Part shown: positions 26,261 through 34,781 of the stretch, piece by piece
Layout of the letters: each line of letters starts with the position of its first letter
How positions within the stretch are numbered: the stretch's first letter is position 1
Assembly (NCBI GenBank): GCA_015232575.1
Contig: JADFZL010000016.1
Span: 1 to 64,000, forward strand
Length of the DNA: 64,000 bases
Reading direction: 5' to 3'
From: Candidatus Rifleibacteriota bacterium
Lineage (GTDB): Bacteria > Muiribacteriota > Ozemobacteria > Ozemobacterales > Ozemobacteraceae
Translations under genes and position numbers: made by a program
Notes under the pieces: model-generated
Database searches by the model: none
Seen by the model: only the letters and a program-made list of their open reading frames with translations
Told to the model about the DNA's origin: nothing

Positions 26261-26606
26261 CAGCTTTTTGACATGGCTTAACTTCTTTATCCAGATTGCC
26301 AGCCAGTATATCTATTGCAATCATGAAAATAACTGATTATGTATGAGCGTAGAAAGTGTGAAAAAATACCCTTTTTATGAAAAACTACACCTTGTAAGCC
26401 GCGTCAGCAGCGAGTCGTTTTTTCGAAAAATCAATTTTTATACACCTTTGGTGTGACAGCAATATTAACCAATATGCATCAGGGAGCTATTTCTATAAAT
26501 GATGTGGCAGGGAATTTTTTGATTATTCTATCGTTTAGATAATCCGTTTTATACGGTAAAGAATAGATTCCTTGCTTAATCATACTATCTAATTTCTGGA
26601 GGAAAA
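26261..26606. other. Intergenic region with dispersed repeat B
   Basis: No gene is supported in this 346-bp gap. It contains repeat B copy 1 (26358-26435), then a small inverted ACACC-TTTG-GTGT hairpin near 26442-26454. The ribosome binding site of the next gene (GGAGGAAAA) is at its end. Confidence 0.5.
26358..26435. repeat. Dispersed repeat B, copy 1
   Basis: About 78 bp, homologous in inverted orientation to 34669-34746. Shared blocks include CTTGTAAGCCG, a TCAGCAGC segment and TTTTTCGAAAAATCAAT. The TTTCGAAA palindrome lies near one end. It sits between the glycan operon and a further FemAB-like gene. Confidence 0.7.
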
Positions 26607-27683
26607 ATGAGTTTTCATGTTTCACGAGAGCCTTTTGAAAAACTTCGACCGAGCTGGGATTCAATTCTTTCATCAAGCCGGAACGACTCACTATATCTTT
26701 CGGAAATATGGATAAGTAGCTGGCTTGAAAATATCAAAGACTTCGGTGAAGAATACTTCATAACAGTGAGAAAAGGAAAAGAGCTTTTCGGTATTGCTCC
26801 CCTTGTTCTGGTAAAGAGAAAATTCTTTTGCAGCGAATTTCAGATTGTAGGACAAAAATATTCGTATGAGCTTGGTTTTATTGCTCGAAAAGACTATGAA
26901 AAAGAAGTATACGGTTTGCTTTTTCAATTCATTTTTACGAAAATGAAAGAAGGCAGATATATACTGAATTTTTCACACATGAAAAATGATCAATATTTTG
27001 AAACTGAACTGAACTATGTTTTGAAACATAGCAGGATGAGTGTTGTCAGGGATTTGAAAGAGCCTGTTTTTCAATTGTCGCTGCCTGGTTCCTTTGAAAG
27101 CTATATTTCAGAATCCATCAGTTCAGGGCTTTTCAGAAGGAATCTTAGAAAAGATATCCGAATTGCCCTGAGAAAAAAAAACATTTTTTTTCTTACACCA
27201 ACTGTATCTGAAGTCAGGTTTTTTCTGGATACTCTCTTCAAACTTCATCTAAATGATTTTGCCTGTAGAGAGAAGTATTCTTATCTTTTTCAGGAAGCGG
27301 TCAGAAAACATTATTTTCAGGTAGCACATGAGTATTCAAAAAAAGAAGACCTGAAATTTGCCCTTATGAAGAGTGATGACGAAAGTACAACATCAATAAT
27401 GATGGGAGTGAATTACAAAAAAACATTTCATGCAATAATAATGGGAATCGACAGAAATATTCGCAAAAGATCTGAAGGAATAAATTTCCGTAATGTTCTG
27501 CACGCTATTTCGTTGAAAAATGTCATAGAAACAGGAATTGAGAGATATGAATTAGGCGCTTATGGTTTGTACAAATTTAAACTCGGGGCAGTCGAAGTCG
27601 GTGGACATGCTCTGAAAATCTTTTGCTCAGAAGTTCATTTAAAGTGGGTGAAGCTTCTTGAAAGAATTAGAAGACTAGTTTAG
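26607..27683 (+). CDS. FemAB/CelD-like GNAT family protein
   Basis: A 358-aa protein resembling the GNAT proteins of polysaccharide clusters (CelD/FemAB-like). The N-terminal PFEKLRPSWDSIL and SEIWISSWLENI (conserved Trp) are followed by ITVRKGKELFGIAPLVL. A FHAIIMGIDRNIRKRSEGINF segment and the RYELGAYGLYKFKLG C-terminal motif follow. A GGAGG site precedes the ATG. It lies 346 bp after the glycan operon, so it may be separately transcribed, but context suggests modification of the same surface polymer. The acyl donor is unknown. Confidence 0.65.
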   Translation: MSFHVSREPFEKLRPSWDSILSSSRNDSLYLSEIWISSWLENIKDFGEEYFITVRKGKELFGIAPLVLVKRKFFCSEFQIVGQKYSYELGFIARKDYEKEVYGLLFQFIFTKMKEGRYILNFSHMKNDQYFETELNYVLKHSRMSVVRDLKEPVFQLSLPGSFESYISESISSGLFRRNLRKDIRIALRKKNIFFLTPTVSEVRFFLDTLFKLHLNDFACREKYSYLFQEAVRKHYFQVAHEYSKKEDLKFALMKSDDESTTSIMMGVNYKKTFHAIIMGIDRNIRKRSEGINFRNVLHAISLKNVIETGIERYELGAYGLYKFKLGAVEVGGHALKIFCSEVHLKWVKLLERIRRLV

Positions 27684-28060
27684 ATAAAACCTGATGCAAA
27701 TTTCAATTAATTTTCTACCTCAATGGGAGCCGCGAGAGCTTGTCTGAACAGTTTTGATTTGGAAACCAATTCTATTTGCCAAATATTTTCATAATTGTAG
27801 ATGTATTTTTATTGTGCTAGGATGAATGTGTGTTTCAATGGTTATCCAGTGGTCTAATTGCTTCTGACACAATGCTTGAGTAAAGGAGTTTCTGATATGG
27901 CGCTCATAGAAAATCTGGAACGAGAAAATTGGGAAGAATTCTTACGGAATTGTTTTTGATACATGCTGGAAGTTTTAAAAACGGACCGTTTCAATTCTGT
28001 AGGCAGTTCGGTGGATTATGTATAACGTTGAAAGTAATTTCTTATGTAGGAGGGCATAAA
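27684..28060. other. Intergenic region with one candidate small ORF
   Basis: This 377-bp gap holds no recognised gene apart from a possible 20-codon ORF at 27897-27959. An open frame continuous with the following NHL gene begins at 27929, but the preferred start of that gene is 28061. Confidence 0.4.
27897..27959 (+). CDS. Candidate 20-aa small ORF
   Basis: ATG 27897 follows AAAGGAG at a good distance and encodes MALIENLERENWEEFLRNCF, then TGA. The charged, amphipathic sequence could be a small protein, a leader peptide or the stub of a decayed gene. The support is the ribosome binding site alone. Confidence 0.2.
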   Translation: MALIENLERENWEEFLRNCF

Positions 28061-29344
28061 GTGCTCTACCGTTTTTTTTTGTATTTTTGTATTTTAATCA
28101 GCTTTTTTTTCTTCAGTTCTCAGGTTTGTACAGCAGACGAGAGTTTGCCCAAACGTGAATATTTCAAGTTTTATGCGTCTTTTGGGACGGCAGGACACAG
28201 CAAAAATGCAAATTTCCTATTCCCGAAGGGAATTTCCGTTTCGCCTGATGGCAAATTCCTTGCTGTGGCAGATTCTGGAAATAATAGAATTGTGTTGTTG
28301 AAAATAGTCTTTGGTGGTGCGGCATCGCAGAGCTTGTCTCTCGTTCATGAAAAAGTTTATGGAGATATCTGGCCATGGAAGGGCTCTATTTTTCCAAAGG
28401 ATCCGCCAGATGCCTATCGTGAACCTGATAACAGTGATGGCCTTGCTCTGCCAAGGGCGCTTGACGGCAGAGCATTTCATGGTGGCGAAGGAAAAATACG
28501 TCCAGGTGAAATGGTTCCCATGGATCGTTTTAATCAGCCCGAAACTCTTGCGTGGCTCAGCACTCAGACGCTTGCAATAGCAGATACCGGCAATCACAGA
28601 ATAAAGGGGCTGAGTACCAGCGGTGATGTTCTCTGGATTCTCGGCCAGGAAGGCTGGAAAAGCGGGTATTTTCATTCCCCGAACGGAATTGACAGAGACG
28701 ACGATGGAAATATTTATGTGACTGAAGCGCGTTCTAAATATATTCGTGGATTGGGAATGGATTTCCTTCAGAGGCAACGTGCACAGGGAAATCGCTTGCA
28801 GATATTCAACCCTGATCTGACATTCCAGGAGCATCTTGGACACATGCACCATGATTCAGGCAGAAATAACATGCAGTTCAAAGATCTTGAAAGAATTTGC
28901 TGCTTTTCTGGTGGTGGTTTCCTGTTGACTGATTCTGGAAATCACAGAATACTGGTTTTTGATGCTTCAAGGAAAGTCAGGAAAGTTCTTGCTAAATGGC
29001 CATACTATTCACTGAGATATCCGCGAGGTGTTGATGCCGATGATGAGGGGCGTTTTCTCATTTGTGACACAGGAAATCACAAGATTCTCATTCTCGAGAA
29101 TGACGGCACAGTTATCAGTCAGATAATTGGAAAAAATGGAATTCAGGACGCTCAATTCAGTTATCCACACGAAGCAAGGTTTGCCCCAAAGGGATACCTG
29201 TTCGTTCTTGACACCGGAAACTGCAGAATTCAGATTTTCAGAGGACCGTACAAGGAAGAAACACCGCCAATTCAAGCTTCACCTTCGATGCCCCTCACGC
29301 TTCCGCCAGATCTTCCCAGGAACATTCCAAAAGAAAGTTTTTGA
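28061..29344 (+). CDS. Secreted NHL-repeat beta-propeller protein
   Basis: The 427-aa product starts at GTG 28061, where AGGAGG lies 7 nt upstream and a signal peptide begins (VLYRFFLYFCILISFFFF, ending at CTADE). NHL blades are obvious: LFPKGISVSPDGKFLAVADSGNNRI, TLAIADTGNHRIKGL, GFLLTDSGNHRILVF, GRFLICDTGNHKILIL and YLFVLDTGNCRIQIF. At least five or six blades would close a propeller. Such proteins usually mediate binding at the cell surface. A Pro-rich tail ends the protein. Ligand unknown. Confidence 0.8.
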   Translation: MLYRFFLYFCILISFFFFSSQVCTADESLPKREYFKFYASFGTAGHSKNANFLFPKGISVSPDGKFLAVADSGNNRIVLLKIVFGGAASQSLSLVHEKVYGDIWPWKGSIFPKDPPDAYREPDNSDGLALPRALDGRAFHGGEGKIRPGEMVPMDRFNQPETLAWLSTQTLAIADTGNHRIKGLSTSGDVLWILGQEGWKSGYFHSPNGIDRDDDGNIYVTEARSKYIRGLGMDFLQRQRAQGNRLQIFNPDLTFQEHLGHMHHDSGRNNMQFKDLERICCFSGGGFLLTDSGNHRILVFDASRKVRKVLAKWPYYSLRYPRGVDADDEGRFLICDTGNHKILILENDGTVISQIIGKNGIQDAQFSYPHEARFAPKGYLFVLDTGNCRIQIFRGPYKEETPPIQASPSMPLTLPPDLPRNIPKESF

Positions 29345-29354
29345 ACTTCCGGAT

Positions 29355-29576
29355 TTATGCTGTCTTGGTTCGTTTTGCTTTGATTTCTCGTGCAATCATT
29401 GCGCGTACCTTGTCAACAAGGCGTGTTGGTACTTCCATGACCGTGCAGCGGTCTTCTCCGAAGGCTGCTTCGTCTTCGGCAATCGCCTCATCATCGGTCT
29501 GGTTCTCAAAATGCTCAATGAGCTGCAGGACGTCTTTTTCTGTCATGCCCTTGGGTAAGGCTTGTTTCCGTTTCAT
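29355..29576 (-). CDS. Orphan antitoxin-like small protein
   Basis: A 73-aa acidic protein from ATG 29576, which has an excellent AGGAGGAAGTA site. The pattern LPKGMTEKDVLQLIEHFENQTDDEAIAEDEAAF, then TVMEVPTRLVDKVRAMIA (C-terminal helix) resembles short conserved antitoxin-like hypotheticals that I associate with toxin-antitoxin loci. No toxin gene adjoins it: it converges with the NHL gene (11-bp gap) and nothing follows. The role is inferred from resemblance only. Confidence 0.45.
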   Translation of the reverse strand: MKRKQALPKGMTEKDVLQLIEHFENQTDDEAIAEDEAAFGEDRCTVMEVPTRLVDKVRAMIAREIKAKRTKTA

Positions 29577-29747
29577 TACTTCCTCCTGCGTCGAAATGCC
29601 TTTAATTGGCAGCATTATCATTTGTTTCAATCTCATTCAACTATTGTGTATTATAATTTTTGGTGGTGTGTCAAATAAACTTGATGGTTTTGTGTTATTA
29701 TCAGGCTAAGAGTGTGATGAGTTTTTGTTTGAAGGAGGGTTTCCCTG

Positions 29748-32045
29748 ATGAGGTATTCCAATTGCCTTATGAGCTGTGTTTTTGCGGGTTTGACTGCTTT
29801 TTTATGCCTGCTGTTTCCGGCGGTATCTTCGGGTGCCACATGGATTAGCTACGCGCCTCCGGTTAAAGATAATTCGACTGCGCTGGCAGTTCTTACTGAT
29901 ACGAATTATACATGGGTTGGATATGCCGGATTCGGCCTTGTTTGCTATTATTCAGATGGTTCTGTGAAATATACTCTTACAAAGAAAAATGGGCTGCCTT
30001 CAGAAAATGTTTCTTCTATTATCAAGCGCGAAAATGAGATTTGGGTCGGGACTGCAGATGGGCTTGTGTGCCGCGGAGAAGAAGGTGGCATAAGAGTTTT
30101 TACTGTTGATAACGGTTTACCGGATAACGGGATTACCTGTCTGCTCCTCTCTGGTTCGACTGTTTATGCCGGAACAATGAAAGGACTGGTGAAATTCGAG
30201 GGCGATTCATCAACTTTTTATGACGAGTCTCACGGATTGCCTTCGTCGCATATTCTTTCGATGGCGACATGTGAGGAAGGTATTGTAATAGGTACAACAA
30301 AGGGCTGGGCGGTCATGAAGGGAGCTGCGTTTGAGGCACATACGCCTGCCATAGATCAATTGCCTTTTGAATGGATCTCTGCTGTATCGTGGTATAAATC
30401 TGGTACCAGTGCTATGGCGTCAGGTACCAGCACGAGTGACGAATGGTTTATTCTGGGAACAGCCGGACATGGTCTTATGATATACCGTGGAGGGAACTAC
30501 AAAGTTATAGATAAAGAAGCAGAAGGACCTGGCAGCGACTGGATTTCTTCGCTGGAATATGAACCTGAGACAAGGGAAATGTGGATAGGAACAAAAGATG
30601 GAATTTGCTGCTGGGACATGGCAAATGGCATCTGGAAACGTTATACGACGCAGAATTCCGGACTTATTTCAAACAATGTTGCGTGTTTAAGTGTTGTTGC
30701 AGTTGATACTTCTGTTACTGATTATGAAATTCTGGGTTCACCCTGTGCTAAGTGCGTGGGTTGTGCAACATGCTCTAAAGGTCTGGTTGAAACTGCCTCC
30801 GGTGAAAAAGTCAAAATCAAGGTATGCCCTGATTGCTGGAAAATTCCCTCTCCCAGAAAAAGCAGAATTTTGTATCGCACGCAGACGTGGGTTGCAGTAG
30901 CAACTGAGATTGGTGCACAGATGCTAATGGAAAAAAAACTCTCACATGTTGGACAGGGCAGCTATTATGGTTATCTAGTAAATATGGATTTTGAAATAAA
31001 GGGCGTTGGAGTTGGCTCAGACAAGGTATGGGCTGGACTTATTGAAAGGATGGGGATATTCAAATTCAAAGCGCAGGGATTTCTTTATCATTTTTTTCCT
31101 TTTAATCTGAAATTTCTGCATGTATCTTCAGAACCTGGTCCAAATGATTTTGTTCCGTCGGCTTTGAAAACTTTGTCGATGACGCCTGATGGGAAGCCCA
31201 TCGCTGGTGGATACAATGCCGGGACTGGTGGCGCTGTTGTCTATAACCCTGATTCTGAAACCTGGACACATTATGACAGGTCTCAGGGACTTTTAGATCC
31301 TGAGGTGAGATGTATTTACAGAAAGGGCGGATCAATGGTCGTTGGCACGGGTGGCGGCAATTGTACTGGCGCAGTATTCAGCTTTAATGAAGGAAGATTT
31401 GAAGAGGTTTCTAGAAAAGGGTTGAGTGTTACTGACAAACAGACAATGTTTAAACGTCCTGTAACAGGTGTTTGTACTGATGGGGAAAAAATATTTGTCG
31501 GAACGGATGGCGATGGTGCCTATGTTTTCGACGGAGACTCTTGGAGACGTTATAATACTTTGAACAATATCGGGATGACATGTGATGAAATCACTGCTGT
31601 AGCTAGATATGGATCGGTTCTTTATCTTGGAAACCGTAAAGGAATTGACTGCATCGGTGATGATGGAACGATTTTTCATGTCCCATGTCCCAACGTTACA
31701 AGCTTGTTGTGGGATGACTCAGAGGGTAATAGTGATATGCTGGTGCTTTGGATCGGAAGAAAAGATGGTTTAATGCGGATATGCAAAACCTCAGGTCTGA
31801 TGAACCAGCCAAAGGCTCTTGCTCCTCCTCATTATGGTCCGACCGGGTCTTCTTTCTTCTGGCCAATGCCGTGCCGGGATGACGGCGAAAGCGGCATTAT
31901 CTGGGAATATTTCTGGTGTTCAAGTGGTGAAAGCATTGACCTGTGCCCATTCGACGGACCGCCGGGGGAAGTAACTTCTCTTGCTTACGATGATTTCAAT
32001 CTCTGGATCGGAACCACCAACGGCGTAGGAAGAATGCGAAAATAA
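29748..32045 (+). CDS. Secreted two-component-regulator-type beta-propeller
   Basis: A 765-aa protein with a signal peptide (1 to about 29). Repeats of the Reg_prop type follow, each with an IWVGT-like core: NEIWVGTADGLVC, TVYAGTMKGLVKF, EMWIGTKDGICCW, KIFVGTDGDGAYVF, VLYLGNRKGIDC, LWIGRKDGLMR and LWIGTTNGVGRM. They suggest one or two seven-blade propellers. No histidine kinase or transmembrane segment follows, so it is a free secreted propeller. Unusually, a Cys cluster (Cys333, 336, 339, 342, then 360 and 363) is inserted between blades. GGAGGG precedes the ATG. Confidence 0.75.
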   Translation: MRYSNCLMSCVFAGLTAFLCLLFPAVSSGATWISYAPPVKDNSTALAVLTDTNYTWVGYAGFGLVCYYSDGSVKYTLTKKNGLPSENVSSIIKRENEIWVGTADGLVCRGEEGGIRVFTVDNGLPDNGITCLLLSGSTVYAGTMKGLVKFEGDSSTFYDESHGLPSSHILSMATCEEGIVIGTTKGWAVMKGAAFEAHTPAIDQLPFEWISAVSWYKSGTSAMASGTSTSDEWFILGTAGHGLMIYRGGNYKVIDKEAEGPGSDWISSLEYEPETREMWIGTKDGICCWDMANGIWKRYTTQNSGLISNNVACLSVVAVDTSVTDYEILGSPCAKCVGCATCSKGLVETASGEKVKIKVCPDCWKIPSPRKSRILYRTQTWVAVATEIGAQMLMEKKLSHVGQGSYYGYLVNMDFEIKGVGVGSDKVWAGLIERMGIFKFKAQGFLYHFFPFNLKFLHVSSEPGPNDFVPSALKTLSMTPDGKPIAGGYNAGTGGAVVYNPDSETWTHYDRSQGLLDPEVRCIYRKGGSMVVGTGGGNCTGAVFSFNEGRFEEVSRKGLSVTDKQTMFKRPVTGVCTDGEKIFVGTDGDGAYVFDGDSWRRYNTLNNIGMTCDEITAVARYGSVLYLGNRKGIDCIGDDGTIFHVPCPNVTSLLWDDSEGNSDMLVLWIGRKDGLMRICKTSGLMNQPKALAPPHYGPTGSSFFWPMPCRDDGESGIIWEYFWCSSGESIDLCPFDGPPGEVTSLAYDDFNLWIGTTNGVGRMRK

Positions 32046-32046
32046 T

Positions 32047-32805
32047 TCAGCCGAATTTTCCGGAGATGTAGTCTTCGGTGCGTTGATCAGTTGGATTCCT
32101 GAAGATAACTTCTGTTCTGTCAAACTCTATCAGTTCACCGATGTACATGTATCCGGTGAAATCAGAAATTCTTGCTGCCTGCTGCATTGAGTGAGTCACG
32201 ATGACAATGGTATAATTTTTCTTAAGAGTCGTGATCAGTTCTTCTACTTTTTGTGTTGCAATCGGATCAAGGGAAGAACATGGTTCATCCATTAGAAGAA
32301 TTTCAGGTTTAATTGAAATCGCTCTTGCGATGCAGAGTCTCTGTTGAAAATCGGCAGAGAGCGATGTGGCAGGCGTCTGAAGAGCATCTTTCAGTTCACT
32401 CCAGAGGTCAACAGCTATCAGGCTTTCTTCGATTATTTTTTCAAGTTCAGATTTTCCGGTGGTTCCGGCGATTATGTGTCCGAAAACAAGATTGTCGTAA
32501 ACGCTCATTGGAAAAGGGTTTGGGTGCTGGAATACCATTCCGACCTCTCGTCTGAGTTCTGAGACATCAAACATTGGATCAAAAATATTCCGTCCCATTA
32601 TCTGAAGAACGCCTTCGGCTCTGCTTCCTTCAACCATGTCTGACATCCGGTTCATAAGCCGTACAAAGGTAGACTTTCCGCATCCTGATGGGCCAATCAG
32701 TGCCGTAACGCATTTTTCCGAGAAACTGACGTTAATCTTTTTCAGCGCGTGAAAATTTCCGTAGTAGAAATCAAGATTTTTTGCTTCAATTACAGTTTTG
32801 TTCAT
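32047..32805 (-). CDS. pstB: Phosphate ABC transporter ATPase, degenerate signature (PstB-1)
   Basis: A 252-aa PstB. Walker A GPSGCGKST (38-46), Q-loop Gln93 in VFQHPNPFPMS, Walker B LLMDEPCSSLDP (Asp173/Glu174) and switch His205 in VIVTHSMQQA are intact. The ABC signature, normally LSGGQ, reads LSADF (149-153), confirmed in the nucleotides. It would power phosphate uptake with PstCA in the inner membrane. Last gene of the pst operon; it overlaps the other pstB by 4 bp. In a heterodimer with PstB-2 its intact Walker/H-loop half would meet PstB-2's intact signature. Confidence 0.9.
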   Translation of the reverse strand: MNKTVIEAKNLDFYYGNFHALKKINVSFSEKCVTALIGPSGCGKSTFVRLMNRMSDMVEGSRAEGVLQIMGRNIFDPMFDVSELRREVGMVFQHPNPFPMSVYDNLVFGHIIAGTTGKSELEKIIEESLIAVDLWSELKDALQTPATSLSADFQQRLCIARAISIKPEILLMDEPCSSLDPIATQKVEELITTLKKNYTIVIVTHSMQQAARISDFTGYMYIGELIEFDRTEVIFRNPTDQRTEDYISGKFG

Positions 32806-33584
32806 CCGAATCGTCCTGAAATGTAGTCGTCGGTCTGCTGTTCTTTTGGCTTTCTGAAAATATCTGATGTCGGACCCATTTCTACCAGTTTGGACATGAG
32901 AAAGAACGCTGTGATATCACCGATTCTCGATGCCTGCTTTGTATTATTTGTGACAAGAATAACCGTAGTTTTTGTTTTCATTGATATAAGTGCTTCTTCG
33001 ATTCTTGCGGTTGAAACCGGATCAAGAGCAGAACAGGGCTCATCAAGAAGCAGCAGTTTTGGTCTCAGCGCGAGAGATCGCGCGATCGAAAGTCTTTGTT
33101 TCTGCCCTCCTGAAAGGCGCGTTGCATTGAGAGAAAGGCGGTCTTTGACCTCATCCCACAGGAATGCAGATTCAAGGGTTTCCTTTACAAGTCCATCAAG
33201 TTCATCTTTATTGGTAATTCCCGCAAGTCGCGGACCAAAAGTAACATTATCGTAGATTGACATATCAAGAGTCTGGGGTTTATCGAAGGCAAAACCGACT
33301 TCGCGCCTCAATTGAAAATAATCATAGTCTGGAGCGAAAATATCTTTTCCTTCAAGGTAAATGCTGCCGGTCATTTTTCCCGGGGAAATTTCTTCCTGCA
33401 TTCTGTTGATAAGCCTCAGAAAAGTCGTTTTACCTGACCTGCTTGGACCAATAATAGTAAAAATGGTACCTCGATCAAGGCTTACGGTAATATCAGAAAG
33501 TGCAACAACTTCTTTCCGGTCTATTGGCGAAAAGTATGAGTAGGAAACATTCTGAGCATGAAGGAGCGGAGTTTCAGAATTCAT
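32802..33584 (-). CDS. pstB: Phosphate ABC transporter ATPase, degenerate Q- and H-loops (PstB-2)
   Basis: A 260-aa PstB paralogue from ATG 33584 (AGGAAAAG site, ATGA overlap with pstA). Walker A GPSRSGKTT (from residue 46), signature LSGGQ (157-161) and Walker B LLLLDEPCSALDP (Asp181/Glu182) are intact. The Q-loop Gln is replaced by Asp101 (VGFAFDKPQTLDMS) and the switch His by Asn213 (VILVTNNTKQA). These changes are complementary to the signature loss in PstB-1. Tandem pstB genes are known in Firmicutes; the asymmetry here is seen directly in the sequence. Confidence 0.9.
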   Translation of the reverse strand: MNSETPLLHAQNVSYSYFSPIDRKEVVALSDITVSLDRGTIFTIIGPSRSGKTTFLRLINRMQEEISPGKMTGSIYLEGKDIFAPDYDYFQLRREVGFAFDKPQTLDMSIYDNVTFGPRLAGITNKDELDGLVKETLESAFLWDEVKDRLSLNATRLSGGQKQRLSIARSLALRPKLLLLDEPCSALDPVSTARIEEALISMKTKTTVILVTNNTKQASRIGDITAFFLMSKLVEMGPTSDIFRKPKEQQTDDYISGRFG

Positions 33585-34417
33585 GTTCTTTTCCTGATGA
33601 GGAAATTTGCAGTGACATTTACAAATAGAATGCATATTACAAGTGTGAGTGCTGTTGTATAGGCCATTTCCAGCGACAGTCCTTCGCGTGCAAGGATGTA
33701 AAAATGCACTGCCATTGACCTTCCCGAATCAAAAATTGAAGACGGTGTTTCCATGGAAATTCCGGCAGTAAATATTACGCACGCTGTTTCGCCTATGACT
33801 CTTCCCAGAGCGAGAATTATTCCGGTTATTATTCCACTTTTTGCCTGTGGCAGAACTATTTTTATGATGGTCTGAAATTTTGTTGCGCCAAGAGAGTATC
33901 CAAGATATCGAAGATTTGCCGGAACTGACTTTATTGCTTCTTCTGAAGTTCTTATTATTGTTGGAAGGACCATGCAAGCCAGAGTCAGTCCGCCTGCAAG
34001 AACCGACCAACCCATTCGCAGGTGAACTACAAAAAGCATGAACCCGAATAAACCAAAGATGATTGAAGGAATGCCAGCGAGGCATTCCGAGCCGAAGCGA
34101 ATTATTGTGGTCAGATAACCCTGTTTGGTATATTCTGTAAGATAAACTGCTGTTCCGACTCCAAGCGGAATGGCAATTGCGAGTGAAACAAATGCTAACA
34201 GCATTGTTGAAAGAATTATTGGAAGGATTCCGCCGCTTCTTCCAAGGTCTATGGGTGCGGAAAAGAAGAACGATGGAGTAAGGTGTTTGATTCCTTTTAC
34301 AAAAAGAAAAACAAGAATTAATGTAAGAATTACGGCCACCAATAAGGACATTCCCCGGCAAACGTTTTTGCCGAGCCTGTCATAAAGAAGATTTTTATTT
34401 CTTACTGTTTTATCCAT
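33581..34417 (-). CDS. pstA: Phosphate ABC transporter permease PstA
   Basis: A 278-aa inner-membrane permease. It has six hydrophobic segments and the PstA-typical SIIFGLFGFMLFVV, plus the EAA-loop region ESIKSVPANLRYLGYSLGATKFQTIIKIVLP that docks the ATPases. An AAGGAAAC site precedes the ATG. It overlaps pstB-2 by 4 bp but is separated from pstC by 364 bp filled with two dispersed repeats. Confidence 0.92.
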   Translation of the reverse strand: MDKTVRNKNLLYDRLGKNVCRGMSLLVAVILTLILVFLFVKGIKHLTPSFFFSAPIDLGRSGGILPIILSTMLLAFVSLAIAIPLGVGTAVYLTEYTKQGYLTTIIRFGSECLAGIPSIIFGLFGFMLFVVHLRMGWSVLAGGLTLACMVLPTIIRTSEEAIKSVPANLRYLGYSLGATKFQTIIKIVLPQAKSGIITGIILALGRVIGETACVIFTAGISMETPSSIFDSGRSMAVHFYILAREGLSLEMAYTTALTLVICILFVNVTANFLIRKRT

Positions 34418-34431
34418 GTTTCCTTATTACG

Positions 34432-34580
34432 GCAAATTTTAATAAAGGGGGCATTTATATTATGTCATTTCGACCGAAGGGAGAAATCTTGCACTTACCG
34501 AGATCTCTCACATTCGTTCGAGATGACAGCCCACCCAAAAAATTTAACTCGCAAATTTGCCCCCATATTTAATATTTTGC
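34432..34580. mobile_element. MITE-like repeat A, copy 2
   Basis: A 149-bp element matching 17750-17895 over the terminal inverted repeats (GCAAATTTTAATAAAGGGGG, and GCAAAATATTAAATATGGGGG read from the other end). The core hairpin arms TGTCATTTCGACCGAAGG and TCTCACATTCGTTCGAGATG are also shared. It sits between pstC and pstA. Confidence 0.7.
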
Positions 34581-34668
34581 GTACTTAGCTGCAAGCACTA
34601 CAGACTGCCCAGTAATTCATGACATTTACCGTCGCTTCGGCGGTCTACCTCCCCGAAGTTGTGAAATA

Positions 34669-34746
34669 ATTGATTTTTCGAAAAATAGACTTGCTGCTGA
34701 TACGGCTTACAAGGGTTCGTTTTTCCTAAAAAGGCTATTTTTTCAT
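34669..34746. repeat. Dispersed repeat B, copy 2 (inverted)
   Basis: Reverse-complement homologue of 26358-26435. Shared blocks: ATTGATTTTTCGAAAAA, GCTGCTGA, CGGCTTACAAG, and AAAAAGGCTATTTTTTTCAT at the far end. Confidence 0.7.
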
Positions 34747-34781
34747 ATCTTCCCCGGAATTGCCGCTCTTTAATCATTGAA

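Larger units (their letters stand above)
34418..34781. other. pstC-pstA gap filled by dispersed repeats
   Basis: No gene lies in this 364-bp gap inside the pst operon. It contains MITE-like repeat A copy 2 (34432-34580) and repeat B copy 2 (34669-34746). The gap probably grew by insertion into an originally tight pstCA junction. Confidence 0.6.

Noticed and set aside
28217..28852. Minus-strand 211-codon frame within the NHL gene
   Set aside because: The plus-strand product has clear NHL blades; the long antisense frame follows from its codon bias.
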